A stretch of 64,000 nt of DNA, taken from positions 18,645-82,644 of the forward strand of contig NZ_AUBP01000030.1 in assembly GCF_000429305.1 (NCBI RefSeq), written 5' to 3'. Below are positions 27,625 to 36,572 of this stretch, in pieces. Both the position numbers and the translations under genes were made by a program. The DNA is from Desulfovibrio inopinatus DSM 10711 (lineage in GTDB: Bacteria; Desulfobacterota; Desulfovibrionia; Desulfovibrionales; Desulfovibrionaceae). Positions within the stretch are counted from its first letter, which is position 1; every line of letters begins with the position of its first letter. The notes below the pieces were generated by a model that saw nothing but the letters and a program-made list of their open reading frames with translations, was not told the DNA's origin and made no database searches.

Positions 27625-27862
27625 TGCTGGAAGCTTGAAAGCGTAGACAAGTCTACCATTGGCGTCATATTGCCGCCGCTGCTTTCCGATGGAAGCCTCT
27701 TGTGCACAGATGGTGCTCATGTCTACAGTTCGGTCGTGAAAGACTACAAAATTCCGCATGGGAAGGGGACGTTGCGACCAAGTACTTACCCAACTTCCTT
27801 GGCTGGCTGTGAGTGCTTGAGCGAGTTAAAAACCAGTTGTCTCCAATCCGAGTTTTCACAGT
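27625..27862 (+). pseudogene. IS1595-like transposase remnant
   Basis: One frame reads LLCTDGAHVYSSVVKDYKIPH, resembling the DDE core of IS1595-family transposases. After an internal deletion and frame change a second frame reads DVATKYLPNFLGWL, matching their usual C-terminal GVATKYLPNYLGW, and a stop codon follows immediately. No intact terminal repeats are visible. It is a decayed insertion between the exporter and the hdr cluster. Confidence 0.65.
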
Positions 27863-27981
27863 GACTCTGGAATAAATTCAACACAAATGTGCGATCAGCT
27901 CATGGAGAAATATCTCCAGCTCGCCAAGGTCGTTTATCGTTATTCAACACCTCGGGTATGATCGATAAGAAAAAGTCGACC

Positions 27982-28045
27982 TAACCCGTATACTGCATAA
28001 TGCCCCAGGTCTTATGACTCGGGGCATTATGCAGTATACGGGTTA
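27982..28045 (-). terminator. Long perfect hairpin at the end of the hdr operon
   Basis: Two perfect 25-bp arms (27982-28006 and 28021-28045) enclose a 14-nt loop. The stop codon of the selenoprotein gene lies in the outer arm. On the minus strand a CGACTTTTTC stretch begins six bases after the hairpin. It probably ends transcription of the cluster and shields the mRNA 3' end. The arm length is unusual for a plain terminator. Confidence 0.7.
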
Positions 28046-29371
28046 AAGACCGATTTCGGCGAGATCGTCTCCGAGATATCCTCTTTCATTTTCTCCTAAA
28101 ATACCCAGAGAGAGACAAATGAGGGTCCACAAGTGAACAGAATGGAAGCCTCCTCCGTAGTACTTGGATAAATCGTGAATTTGCGAGTGACAGTTGTGGC
28201 AAGGCGTAATGCAATAAGCTGCACCGGTGGCCATAATCTGGTCAAACTTGCGTTTGCCGTAAGCACGTCTCGCTTCCGTAAAGCCCGATTGGAGAAAACC
28301 GCCTCCACCGCCACAGCAATAGTTATTGCTTCGGTTAGGCCACATTTCGAGAAGATTTTCTTCCCCTACTACGGCTTTCGCCACGAAACGCAAATCCTCA
28401 GCAACCGGATCTCCCAAGGACTTACGGACTAACTGACAAGGATCTTGAATCGTAAACTTTACGCCTAGCTCCCTATTCCAGTCGGAACTCACGGGAAGCT
28501 TTCCCTCTCTGATCCAGCGGGCATAGTACCGAATGATGCTGTCTAGCTGGAAATCCACCTTCAGTCCAAATTTTTGCAGTCCGAACCGGACCGCGTAGAA
28601 TTCGTGTCCTCACTCCGTGTTGAGCCAGACCTTGCAATTCAGCTCCTTAACGGTGTCCATCTTGTTTTTGAGGTTTGCTTTCCAACCTTCATCATCAGCC
28701 AAAAACATGCAATAGTTTTCGGCAGCCCATCCTTTAGAGGCATATGTCCAATCAGCGCCGACCATCTTAAGAATTTTCCACAAAGGAACCATTTCATCCG
28801 GTTCGGTGACCGGTTCCCGTGAATTTTGGTTGAGGAAAAAATGTGCTCCTTTGCGGTCCATGCTGATCTCCATGTCTCCGCAATAGGGTTGTGCATCGCG
28901 TACCTCTTCCAAAATATCAGTGACCACGAATTTAAAATCTTCGGATGAAGTCCCCATGGCACTATTTGTCGGCGTACTCAAAGCGACATCACAGGATCCA
29001 CGGATACCTTTGGGGCGTTCGTCTCGAGGTCTGCATGCTCGGGCCAAATAGACAAGCTGGGGAATATCTACTTCCATAGGGCAGGCATAGACGCAACGAC
29101 GACACATGGTACACATCCAAGGCCAGTCGCTGGCCGCAATCTCGTCATCCAGACCCAATACCGCCAACCGTACGAATTTTCTCGGATCCATGCCAGCCAG
29201 TCCCGTGGCGGGACAGCCCGCTGCGCACAGACCGCAGGTCAAACACATGTCGATATTCCCGCTTTCTGGTATAAGTTCCAAAATTTTTTCTCGGAACTGG
29301 CTTTTTCCCCGATCATCAAGAACAAAGGGCTCCCGGCCTCCCAAATCGACACTATTGTGTTGTATATCCAT
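28043..29371 (-). CDS. HdrD/HmcF-like iron-sulfur selenoprotein (UGA read as Sec254)
   Basis: A 442-residue cytoplasmic protein if the in-frame TGA at 28610-28612 is read as selenocysteine. The start is the ATG at 29371 (AAGGGGGGGCGT before it). Residues near 42 and 87 hold two [4Fe-4S] motifs (CLTCGLCAAGCP, CTMCRRCVYACP). The TGA falls in NTE-Sec-GHEFYAVRFG, where relatives have Cys (first CCG domain). The second CCG domain is intact: DPCQLVRKS, NNYCCGGGGGF and CITPCHNCH. Codon frame is exact across the TGA (the next frame is 18 codons down), and a SECIS-like hairpin begins 15 nt later. The family catalyses thiol-disulfide or membrane-linked electron transfer. It closes the hdr operon. Confidence 0.85.
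28576..28594 (-). promoter_or_regulatory. Bacterial SECIS-like element
   Basis: On the minus strand GCGGTCC (28588-28594) pairs with GGACTGC (28576-28582), seven base pairs with one G-U, around a GGTTC loop. The stem starts 15 nt after the UGA and the loop about 22 nt after it. Bacterial SECIS hairpins have such a spacing and a loop that starts GGU. Confidence 0.75.
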
Positions 29372-29385
29372 ACGCCCCCCCTTGA

Positions 29386-29412
29386 CCGGCCCGTTTTCAA
29401 TCAACGGGCCGG
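29386..29412 (-). repeat. GC-rich hairpin before the selenoprotein gene
   Basis: CCGGCCCGTT (29386-29395) and AACGGGCCGG (29403-29412) form a perfect 10-bp stem with a 7-nt loop. It lies between the stress-protein gene and the selenoprotein ribosome site. There is no T tract on the minus strand, so it may be a processing or stability hairpin. Confidence 0.6.
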
Positions 29413-29448
29413 CATATGGTCTTCTGCGTTGATCAGACGAGGATTTTC

Positions 29449-30378
29449 TTAGCCAGTAGCTGTCACGGCCCCGCCCTGGTCGTACATGAGGCCGCACCGC
29501 ATATCGAAATGGTGGTTGACGCTCATAGTCGGGCACAGCGAGTTCATGGACACCTGAGCCACGGTGCTGCCGAGCAATGCCTGTTCAGGATCGACTTCCT
29601 TGGAATGGTGAGCCATAATTACCAGATCCGCCTTAATCCCTCTGGCCATCTTAAGAATTTCAATAGCAGGCGAGCCTTCGCAGCACTCGTACGTGCAGCT
29701 CTTGATACCAGCGAGCCCCTGGGCGTACTTGTCAATCATCTCCTTCTTGCGATCCTCGAGTTCTCGGACAATTTCATCCTGCGCCAGGGTCTGTCCCTTT
29801 CCAGAAACATCAAGGACGTTAAGCACAGTCAGGGCCGCATTGTACTGCCTTGCCATTTGTCCACCGTAATTGACCGCGCATCGGGATTGCTTTGAGAAGT
29901 CGGTGGCCACCAGGATGTTGGAGAACTTCTGTTCTCCGTAAGGAGTTTCCTTGGTCACAATGATAACAGGGCAACGGGCGTGTCGGCTCACCTTTTCCAC
30001 CGTACTGCCTGCCATCCCCCACATGAGAGCTCGCTTTTCGGCATATTCCTTGGTATGCGGTCCCATGACAATCAGGTCAGTATCAAGCTTACGCGCCAAC
30101 CGAAGAATTTCGGTATGCGGCATTCCAGGAACCACGAAAATCTGGTACGAGGATACGCCCTTCAGCTTTTCAGCATAATAGCTCTCGATATTGGCCTTCA
30201 GCTTTTCAGTGGCTCCGGAACTGGCCATAAACTCAATTTCGCCCCAGCCTTGTTCGATACCGCAAACATGCACGATGTACAGGTTGGCTTCGAAACGCTG
30301 TGCGAATGCTATAGCCGAGTCCGCCGCGCATTCGCACATTGCCGACGGGGTGATCGCCAACAGGATATCCTTAAACAT
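29449..30378 (-). CDS. Tandem universal stress protein
   Basis: A 309-residue cytoplasmic protein with two UspA domains. Each begins with a conserved strand and helix (FKDILLAITPSAMCECA; FSNILVATDFSKQSRCAV). The first contains a nucleotide-binding-like tail VMGPHTKEYAEKRALMWGMAGSTVEKV, with MAGSTVEKV close to the G-x9-G-S/T motif that binds ATP, and the second has VIMAHHSKEVDPEQALLGSTV. A GGAGGTGGCGT site precedes the start. It lies between hdrB and the selenoprotein gene, and may act as a stress- or energy-sensing partner of the Hdr system (inference). Confidence 0.9.
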   Translation of the reverse strand: MFKDILLAITPSAMCECAADSAIAFAQRFEANLYIVHVCGIEQGWGEIEFMASSGATEKLKANIESYYAEKLKGVSSYQIFVVPGMPHTEILRLARKLDTDLIVMGPHTKEYAEKRALMWGMAGSTVEKVSRHARCPVIIVTKETPYGEQKFSNILVATDFSKQSRCAVNYGGQMARQYNAALTVLNVLDVSGKGQTLAQDEIVRELEDRKKEMIDKYAQGLAGIKSCTYECCEGSPAIEILKMARGIKADLVIMAHHSKEVDPEQALLGSTVAQVSMNSLCPTMSVNHHFDMRCGLMYDQGGAVTATG

Positions 30379-30442
30379 ACGCCACCTCCATCTTTTCAGG
30401 TTGAATATACTTGCTAACTTTCCGACATCTCAGGGAGGTTCA

Positions 30443-31342
30443 TCAGGTCGGGGAAGGAGCCACTGTCGGTTTTTGCTGTTCGATCCTGGTGAACAATGTC
30501 GCATTTACGGCCATATTTTTTCCAAGCATGACCTCCTCTTCCTTCATTCCAAAGGCCAATCCCACAAGCTGTGGCAGATAGAGAATACTTATAGTGTCCT
30601 TTCTTTCTCCTTCCTGAAGAGCCTCTTTCTGGTACGCCTCCAGGTTCATCTGGCACATAGGGCAAACCGTCACGACAACATCTGCCTCTCGGGCAGAGCG
30701 CAGAATGCGGGCCACAGAGGGCAGTGCCACATTTTTTTTGGTGGTCATAAGCGAGGCCCCACAACATCGCCCCCCCATGTCCCAATCAATGACATCTGCT
30801 CCGAGAGTCTGAACGAGGCCGGTCATTACCTCCGGCCGTTCTGGATCATCAAAGACCCTATAGGGCCTAATGGCCTGACATCCGTAATACGGTGCGACCT
30901 GAAGGCCGGTCAGCGGATGGGTAACTCGTTCGCGGATTTTGGCTTCACCCACGTCCGTGACCAGCACGTCCAATAAATGGCGCACGTTAGCCTTTCCTTG
31001 AAAGTCAAGTCCTTCGGATGACATGATTTCTTTGAGGGCATTCTTAAGTCCCTTGTCCGCTTCAGCCTCGCGCACAACTCGAAGATGGGTGAGGTAGCAG
31101 GCGCTACAGGGCGCGAGGATGTCTTGTCCGGGAAGTTGTGTTTCGGCCAAGGCCACGTTACGAGCGGGCAAGGCATAGGCCAGCAGATGACTCACAGACT
31201 CGACCGCAGCTGCCCCGCAACATGTCCAGTCAGAAAGTTCCGTAAGCTCGATATCAAGGGCGGCCAGTATTGCCCGAGTGGATACGTCGTATTCACTGGC
31301 GGTACCCGTTAGGGAGCAACCCGGATAGTAGGCGTATTTCAT
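30443..31342 (-). CDS. hdrB: Heterodisulfide reductase subunit B-like protein
   Basis: A 299-residue protein with two complete CCG domains, the fold that holds the noncubane [4Fe-4S] clusters of HdrB. Domain 1: YYPGCSLTG, DWTCCGAAAVES, APCSACYLTH. Domain 2: APYYGCQAIRPY, GGRCCGASLM, VCPMCQMNLEAY. All expected cysteines are present. HdrB reduces a disulfide in methanogens; the natural substrate in sulfate reducers is not settled. It overlaps hdrC by ATGA. Confidence 0.93.
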   Translation of the reverse strand: MKYAYYPGCSLTGTASEYDVSTRAILAALDIELTELSDWTCCGAAAVESVSHLLAYALPARNVALAETQLPGQDILAPCSACYLTHLRVVREAEADKGLKNALKEIMSSEGLDFQGKANVRHLLDVLVTDVGEAKIRERVTHPLTGLQVAPYYGCQAIRPYRVFDDPERPEVMTGLVQTLGADVIDWDMGGRCCGASLMTTKKNVALPSVARILRSAREADVVVTVCPMCQMNLEAYQKEALQEGERKDTISILYLPQLVGLAFGMKEEEVMLGKNMAVNATLFTRIEQQKPTVAPSPT

Positions 31343-31875
31343 GTTTTGTCCTCCAATCGCGCGACGGAGTTGAACAAGGAGTCAAGTTTTCCCCGACGCT
31401 CCGTTGAGGGCATGTGTAACTTTCCCTTCCTCATCAGTTTCATGCCCAAGGGTACGTATTGCAACGGAAGAAACACGTCGCGTTTGGCAATGAAATAGCG
31501 AAGCATAAGGTCTGTTTCCTGAATCCGGCCGTACCTGTGAATATTATCCAAAAAAGTCCGATAGAAAGCCGCGTTCTGGTCGACACCTACAGAGGTTTCT
31601 TGCCCCGCCAGCCTTTTGAGCGCTCCGATAGTCTCCGTCAAAGGAAGCCCTCGTGGACAACGCAGAGTGCAGGTATAGCACGTTGAACAGAACCAAAAGG
31701 TTCTACTGCTTAACACCTCATCCAATAAACCCAGAAGAAGCAAACGCCACATACGACGAGGGCTGACGTCCATAGCGAAGGCATTTGGACAGGAGGCAGT
31801 GCAGGTACCGCATTGAATGCAACCTCGCATTGTTTCCTGCAGGCTTTGCAGGGTTTCCCTGACCAAGGCGTTCAT
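31339..31875 (-). CDS. hdrC: Heterodisulfide reductase subunit C-like protein
   Basis: A 178-residue ferredoxin-like subunit with two [4Fe-4S] motifs, CIQCGTCTASCPN near residue 19 and CSTCYTCTLRCPRG near 64. It carries electrons between HdrA and HdrB. Start codons and stops overlap those of its neighbours by ATGA on both sides, so hdrA2, hdrC and hdrB are translationally coupled. Confidence 0.93.
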   Translation of the reverse strand: MNALVRETLQSLQETMRGCIQCGTCTASCPNAFAMDVSPRRMWRLLLLGLLDEVLSSRTFWFCSTCYTCTLRCPRGLPLTETIGALKRLAGQETSVGVDQNAAFYRTFLDNIHRYGRIQETDLMLRYFIAKRDVFLPLQYVPLGMKLMRKGKLHMPSTERRGKLDSLFNSVARLEDKT

Positions 31876-34800
31876 TGTCTTTCCTCCCTTGCGCTTACGT
31901 GGGACGAACGGGTTGTTTCCACTAGCGCCGCGTCAATCACGGACAGAACCTGGCTATCCTTGAAGCCCCGGAGAACACTGGCGCCGTTAGGACACACGGC
32001 CGCACAGGAACCGCATCCCTGACAGAGCAGTTCATCCACAACAATGCGATCCTGATCCATGTCTAAGCGCCTCGCACCGTAAGGACAGACGTCAATACAC
32101 TTGCCGCAGCGCGAACACAGACTGTGGCGCACTTCGGCGACAATGTTGCCGCAGACGAGACGTTTTTCGCTGAGTATCCTTAAGGAACGTTGTGCCGCCG
32201 CTTTGGCCGAGGCAATCGTTTCCACCATGGTTCCAGGTGCTCGCGCCAGGCCACATGTGAAAATCCCTTGTTTGAGTAAATCAACAGGACGCCATTTGAT
32301 CTCGGCCTCCTGGAAAAAACCGTCTTGGTCGAGCGGTACGTCGAGCATTTCGGACAGTTCGCTTACGTCGTTGGGTTCGATGCCTCCGGACAACGCAACG
32401 ATATCAGGATGAATTTCGATGGCTCTGTCCAAAATAGGGTCTCGAGCCAAGATGGTCAGCTTGCCGTCTTGCAGCAGCACTTGAGGCTTCTTCTTCAGAT
32501 CGTATCGGATAAAGACCGCTCCGGCCTTGCGCGCCTGGGTGTAATACGATTCCGAGAAGCCATAGCTCATGATGTCGCGATAAAAGACATAAATAGGCAG
32601 CTTTGGATGCTTCTTCTTGAGAAAAAGAATATTCTTCAGCGCCCCGGCGCAGCAAATTCTGCTGCAATAGTTGCGGGATTCTTCTCGAGAACGCCAACAT
32701 TGGATCATAACCACACTCTTCAGAGCGGCCGTATCCAAAACCCCCGTGGCCAGCTTGTGTTCCAATTCGAGCTGAGTATGAACGGCTTTGTGTACACGCA
32801 AGCCATACTCATAGACTTTGGACTCATGTCCGCCGGTCGCGAGGATGATGACCCCATGATCCAAGTTGATCACATTACCGTCTGTAGTCAGAACGCTCCG
32901 GAAGTGACCAGCCCGGCCGCGTGTAAGGGCCAATCGACCATTTTTGACAACACGGATGTGTGGATGTTTCTCGACTTGCTCAATCAGTTCGCTCATGAAC
33001 TTGATCGGATCGTGGCCTTCCAGAGTATAAAACAACTTCATAGCCACACCACCCAGGCTCTCGCTCTCTTCGAGCAAACACACATCATAGCCATGGTCCG
33101 CAATAGCTAATGCAGCTGTCATTCCAGCTAAGCCTCCGCCGATGACCAAAGCCTGAGGAGAGACCGGCAGGGCTGGAGGCAACGGCGAGGGATCGGCTCG
33201 AAGCAGTTTGACTGAGGCCATATTCAGTCGGGAAAAGAGATCATTCAGCGTTTCCTCATCGTGTGTGTCCACCTGTTTACCCATGATGGGGCTACAAATA
33301 TCCACGACATCCATAAGCGCAGGTGGAAGTCCGGTGGCCTGACCTAACTGGCGCAGCTTCGACACGTAAGCATAGGGCATACAGGCCCCGATGAGTATCC
33401 GGTTAGGATTTTTTTCCTTAACCAATCCTTCGATTTCTCCCCACCCCTGTTGGGTACAGGCTCGTTCAATGCGGACGACCTGGCACACGGCTTGAAGTTT
33501 AGACAGGTGTTTGTCCAACCATTCGCTCTCCTGCTGGCCGAAACGTTTGCCCATTATCGGACAGGAGAAACACAGAGCGACGAGAATACGTGGAGTTTCC
33601 CGGCTCACGTCCCTGTATACGGGTTCAGCTTCGGCTTTCCTTTCCCGAAGAGGGGCATACAGAGAAATAAGTCGCGAAGCTTCCATAGCTGCCGCCCCGG
33701 ACAAAATCACCGATTGAGCGATATCGCTGGGAATAGCCATGGACCCGGCGGCCATTACACCCAGTTTGCTGGTTCTGGCCGGCGATAAGGCAGGGGTGTG
33801 GACGAAACCCCAGGGATTGAGTTCCACGCCTGTGGCTTTAGCTAATTGCTCAATACCTTCCGGAGACCGGACACCAGTAGCCAAAACAAACATGTCGAAA
33901 GATTCGCTGATAAGCTCTCCAGCTTCATTGAGATACTCAACACGCAGACTTTGACCATCATCCTCTGGGTCGGGGATCACAGAGTGAACACGGGCGTGGA
34001 TGAACCGAATCCCCCCTTCACGTTCAGCCATATCCCGATACCGCTGATGTGTTTTGCCGAATGTACGCATATCCATGTAGAAAATGGCCGTGTCAGCCTC
34101 TCCTCCAGTCACCCGTTTGGCGAGCAATGCTTCCTTAATGGAGAACATGCAGCAGATAGATGAGCAGTAATTCGCGTTCAGCTTCGTGTCTCGGGAGCCT
34201 ACGCATTGCAGCCAAGCAATTTTACGAACAGGCTTCCCTGTATCCGACCGGATGAGTTTTCCGCGCCCTGGGCCGGTGCCACTGAGATCGCGTTCGAATT
34301 CCAAAGCGGTCACCACCCCAGGATGGCTTCCGTAAGCCAAGACATCGGCGACACCAGAAGGGTTACGTCCAGGATTATAACAGTCGAAGCCACCGGCCAG
34401 GATCACAGCAACCACATCCAAAGCCAACGTGGTATCGGAAACGATACGCATGTAGAGTTTATCCAACCAGGGAACCGTGTGGCCGCGAGAAAGTGGTTTC
34501 CTCAAAAACTCTCGAACACCCTTACCCAAAAATTGGCGTGCCATTTCCAGATCAGAGTCTTTAACCATAAGTATGATGGTCAGTTCCGGACGTATTTCCA
34601 GACTGCGCAGCACGACGCGTTCTGTATCCATATCCGGCAGGTGCATATCCAATAAAAGAAGCTTGTAACGGTCGTCAGCCGCCAATTTTTCGAGGACGTT
34701 TTCTCCTGTAGACATAGCATGAATGGGGAAATTCAGGTCGGCAAACCAGTCACTGAGTTTCTTCCCTGTTTCCGGATCGCTATCGGCTACCAGAATGGGA

Positions 34801-35366
34801 AAATCTTTGCGTTCATCCAGCTTGAAATCGATGGCTCCGGTCGGACAGGCTTTAAAACAACGCCAGCAGCGTTGGCAGTTATCCAAGTCGACTGCATAGG
34901 TATTGGGGATGGCATGAGGCACGGGCAAACGCACAGCCGGACGTTGACTCAGACCGGCGTTGAATTCGTCGGGTATGCGCACCGGACACACCTCAGCACA
35001 TCGGCCGCAGCCAATGCACTTGTGGGGATCTACAAATGAGGAACGTTTCCGCAATACAGCATGAAATCGACCTGGATCGCCGTCCAGACTCACAAGCTCC
35101 GTGGAAAGCATTATATCGATATTCTTGTGGAAGAGCCCCTTGCGCATGCAAAACTGAGATGAAGAATCTCGCTCGGTCAGAGGGAGCATTTTGCACATTC
35201 CACAATGATCAGTTGGGAATTGCTGATCGAGCTGGGTCAAAATGCCGCCTATGCTCGGCCGTTTGTCGATGAGGACCACGGCATGGCCCGTCTCGGCCAG
35301 ATCCAGGGCCGCCCGGATACCGCCGATACCGGCTCCGACCACCAGGGCTCCGTAGTTCTTTTTCAT
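31872..35366 (-). CDS. Double-module HdrA-like flavoprotein with an inserted receiver domain
   Basis: A 1164-residue protein. Module 1: a FAD-binding motif VVGAGIGGIRAALDLAETG (residues 10-28), two [4Fe-4S] motifs (CIGCGRCAEVCP at 117, CQRCWRCFKACP at 164), then residues 189-292 that read as a response-regulator receiver domain (LVADSDPETG; LLLLDMHLPDMD with D240; FLRKP with K290), and after it HdrA signatures YCSSICCMFSIKEAL and DMRTFGKTHQRY. A linker has CFSCPIMGKRFG and GACMPYAYV. Module 2: VIGGGLAGMTAALAIADHG, YCSRICCAGALKNILF, and two closing [4Fe-4S] motifs (CSRCGKCIDVCP, CQGCGSCAAVCP). HdrA is the FAD subunit that bifurcates electrons. A GGAGGTTGTC site precedes the ATG. Confidence 0.88.
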   Translation of the reverse strand: MKKNYGALVVGAGIGGIRAALDLAETGHAVVLIDKRPSIGGILTQLDQQFPTDHCGMCKMLPLTERDSSSQFCMRKGLFHKNIDIMLSTELVSLDGDPGRFHAVLRKRSSFVDPHKCIGCGRCAEVCPVRIPDEFNAGLSQRPAVRLPVPHAIPNTYAVDLDNCQRCWRCFKACPTGAIDFKLDERKDFPILVADSDPETGKKLSDWFADLNFPIHAMSTGENVLEKLAADDRYKLLLLDMHLPDMDTERVVLRSLEIRPELTIILMVKDSDLEMARQFLGKGVREFLRKPLSRGHTVPWLDKLYMRIVSDTTLALDVVAVILAGGFDCYNPGRNPSGVADVLAYGSHPGVVTALEFERDLSGTGPGRGKLIRSDTGKPVRKIAWLQCVGSRDTKLNANYCSSICCMFSIKEALLAKRVTGGEADTAIFYMDMRTFGKTHQRYRDMAEREGGIRFIHARVHSVIPDPEDDGQSLRVEYLNEAGELISESFDMFVLATGVRSPEGIEQLAKATGVELNPWGFVHTPALSPARTSKLGVMAAGSMAIPSDIAQSVILSGAAAMEASRLISLYAPLRERKAEAEPVYRDVSRETPRILVALCFSCPIMGKRFGQQESEWLDKHLSKLQAVCQVVRIERACTQQGWGEIEGLVKEKNPNRILIGACMPYAYVSKLRQLGQATGLPPALMDVVDICSPIMGKQVDTHDEETLNDLFSRLNMASVKLLRADPSPLPPALPVSPQALVIGGGLAGMTAALAIADHGYDVCLLEESESLGGVAMKLFYTLEGHDPIKFMSELIEQVEKHPHIRVVKNGRLALTRGRAGHFRSVLTTDGNVINLDHGVIILATGGHESKVYEYGLRVHKAVHTQLELEHKLATGVLDTAALKSVVMIQCWRSREESRNYCSRICCAGALKNILFLKKKHPKLPIYVFYRDIMSYGFSESYYTQARKAGAVFIRYDLKKKPQVLLQDGKLTILARDPILDRAIEIHPDIVALSGGIEPNDVSELSEMLDVPLDQDGFFQEAEIKWRPVDLLKQGIFTCGLARAPGTMVETIASAKAAAQRSLRILSEKRLVCGNIVAEVRHSLCSRCGKCIDVCPYGARRLDMDQDRIVVDELLCQGCGSCAAVCPNGASVLRGFKDSQVLSVIDAALVETTRSSHVSAREERQ

Positions 35367-35397
35367 GACAACCTCCGTTTCGACACTTCCCCACGAA

Positions 35398-36552
35398 TCA
35401 ATCTACACCACCAGTCAATTCGGGAAATTCTTTCTCGTGAAATACCGTGAGCGGAGGGGCATCTCCTACGCTACGGCCTGGTTCGTACCCAAAAACCTCT
35501 TGTGTCTCAGCGGCAACCATCCTGAAAAGTTGCATGACAGGTACATCATTGGGACAGGCGTTGGAGCACTGGCCACACCCCACGCAAGCCGTGCTCATAT
35601 GGGCCAATCGGGTGAGGTGGTAGAATATCGTGTCCGTAGGCATCTTGATGGCTCCGCTGTCTCTGGCCCAACTCAGATACTGCCAGGGCTGATGCTCGAA
35701 GACATCGGTAACGAAGACACATTCCCGACAGTAGCAGACCGGGCAGGCGACGCGACAATTGTAACAGTTGATACAATCACTGAGATAGCCGTTGAGTTTG
35801 TGCAGATCGGAAGTGGCTTCGGCGGTCTCTGCGAATAAAACATCCCGATAAGCGATCCGCCGGGCAATCAATTCCTCAAGAGCCTGTTGACGTGCCGAAG
35901 TTTCCCCGGTGTCTACCATACCCAGACGATTCAACAGCCCCTCCCCTCGTGCTGTCTTAGCGGCTACCGGGATGGACGAGAAGATGTCGGCCCCCACGAG
36001 TTCGATAGCCAGGTCCGCCTCTTTCGGGGAAGGATGTTCACAGGCCTGACAAGCTTTGGCCAATCCGACCTCTTTTGCAGAATCACTTCCAGCGCCGAGG
36101 GAATGCAAAAATTCCAAAGTGGCATCGTCCCCGGTCTTGTTGTGGGCGAAAATTGGATAGTCAATATTGGTATATGCTCCATAGCAGTCGGCTCCAATGA
36201 GAATCAGGCTATCCAGGTTCCCTTGGTTGAGCTTGACCAATTCGATGAAGGCCCGAATTTCACATGGTCTGAGAACGGCGACGATCAGTCCGTCCTGTCG
36301 TGAAGATTCACCCCGGGTCAATCGCGATATCAGTCGTGCGGCATTTAATGGAAATGCCGGGGCCAAAGGATCAGCTTGATCCAATACCGTCGGATCGGTG
36401 ACCAGAGCGGGCATGACTGCACCGCTTCCACGTTGAGCTACAGGTGTAAATATCGCGCTCACAGACTCGTCCGCGAGTATCGTTTTCAAAAATTCGCGTA
36501 TCGCAGAAATCGGATTATTATCCTGTACAGCGAGTTTGGTGGTCGTGGCCAT
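35398..36552 (-). CDS. FrhB/FdhB-like iron-sulfur protein of the Hdr complex
   Basis: About 384 residues from the ATG at 36552 (a TTG four codons upstream is an alternative). Motifs visible are IVAVLRPCEIRAFIELVKL near residue 93, LIGADCYGAY, and ACQACEHPSPKEADL, as in the F420-hydrogenase/dehydrogenase beta-subunit family. Two Cys clusters follow, CINCYNCRVACPVCYCREC and CVGCGQCSNACPN. This family feeds electrons from a soluble donor or a flavin into Hdr/Mvh assemblies. The exact donor here (ferredoxin, formate dehydrogenase, NAD(P)H or other) cannot be told. Confidence 0.8.
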   Translation of the reverse strand: MATTTKLAVQDNNPISAIREFLKTILADESVSAIFTPVAQRGSGAVMPALVTDPTVLDQADPLAPAFPLNAARLISRLTRGESSRQDGLIVAVLRPCEIRAFIELVKLNQGNLDSLILIGADCYGAYTNIDYPIFAHNKTGDDATLEFLHSLGAGSDSAKEVGLAKACQACEHPSPKEADLAIELVGADIFSSIPVAAKTARGEGLLNRLGMVDTGETSARQQALEELIARRIAYRDVLFAETAEATSDLHKLNGYLSDCINCYNCRVACPVCYCRECVFVTDVFEHQPWQYLSWARDSGAIKMPTDTIFYHLTRLAHMSTACVGCGQCSNACPNDVPVMQLFRMVAAETQEVFGYEPGRSVGDAPPLTVFHEKEFPELTGGVD

Positions 36553-36572
36553 GTCTTCCCCCAAGCGGGCCG

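Noticed and set aside
28043..28558. A separate short HdrB-like gene starting at 28558
   Set aside because: It has no ribosome site, is in the same frame as the upstream gene, and continues the same domain series through the TGA, so it is the C-terminal part of the selenoprotein.
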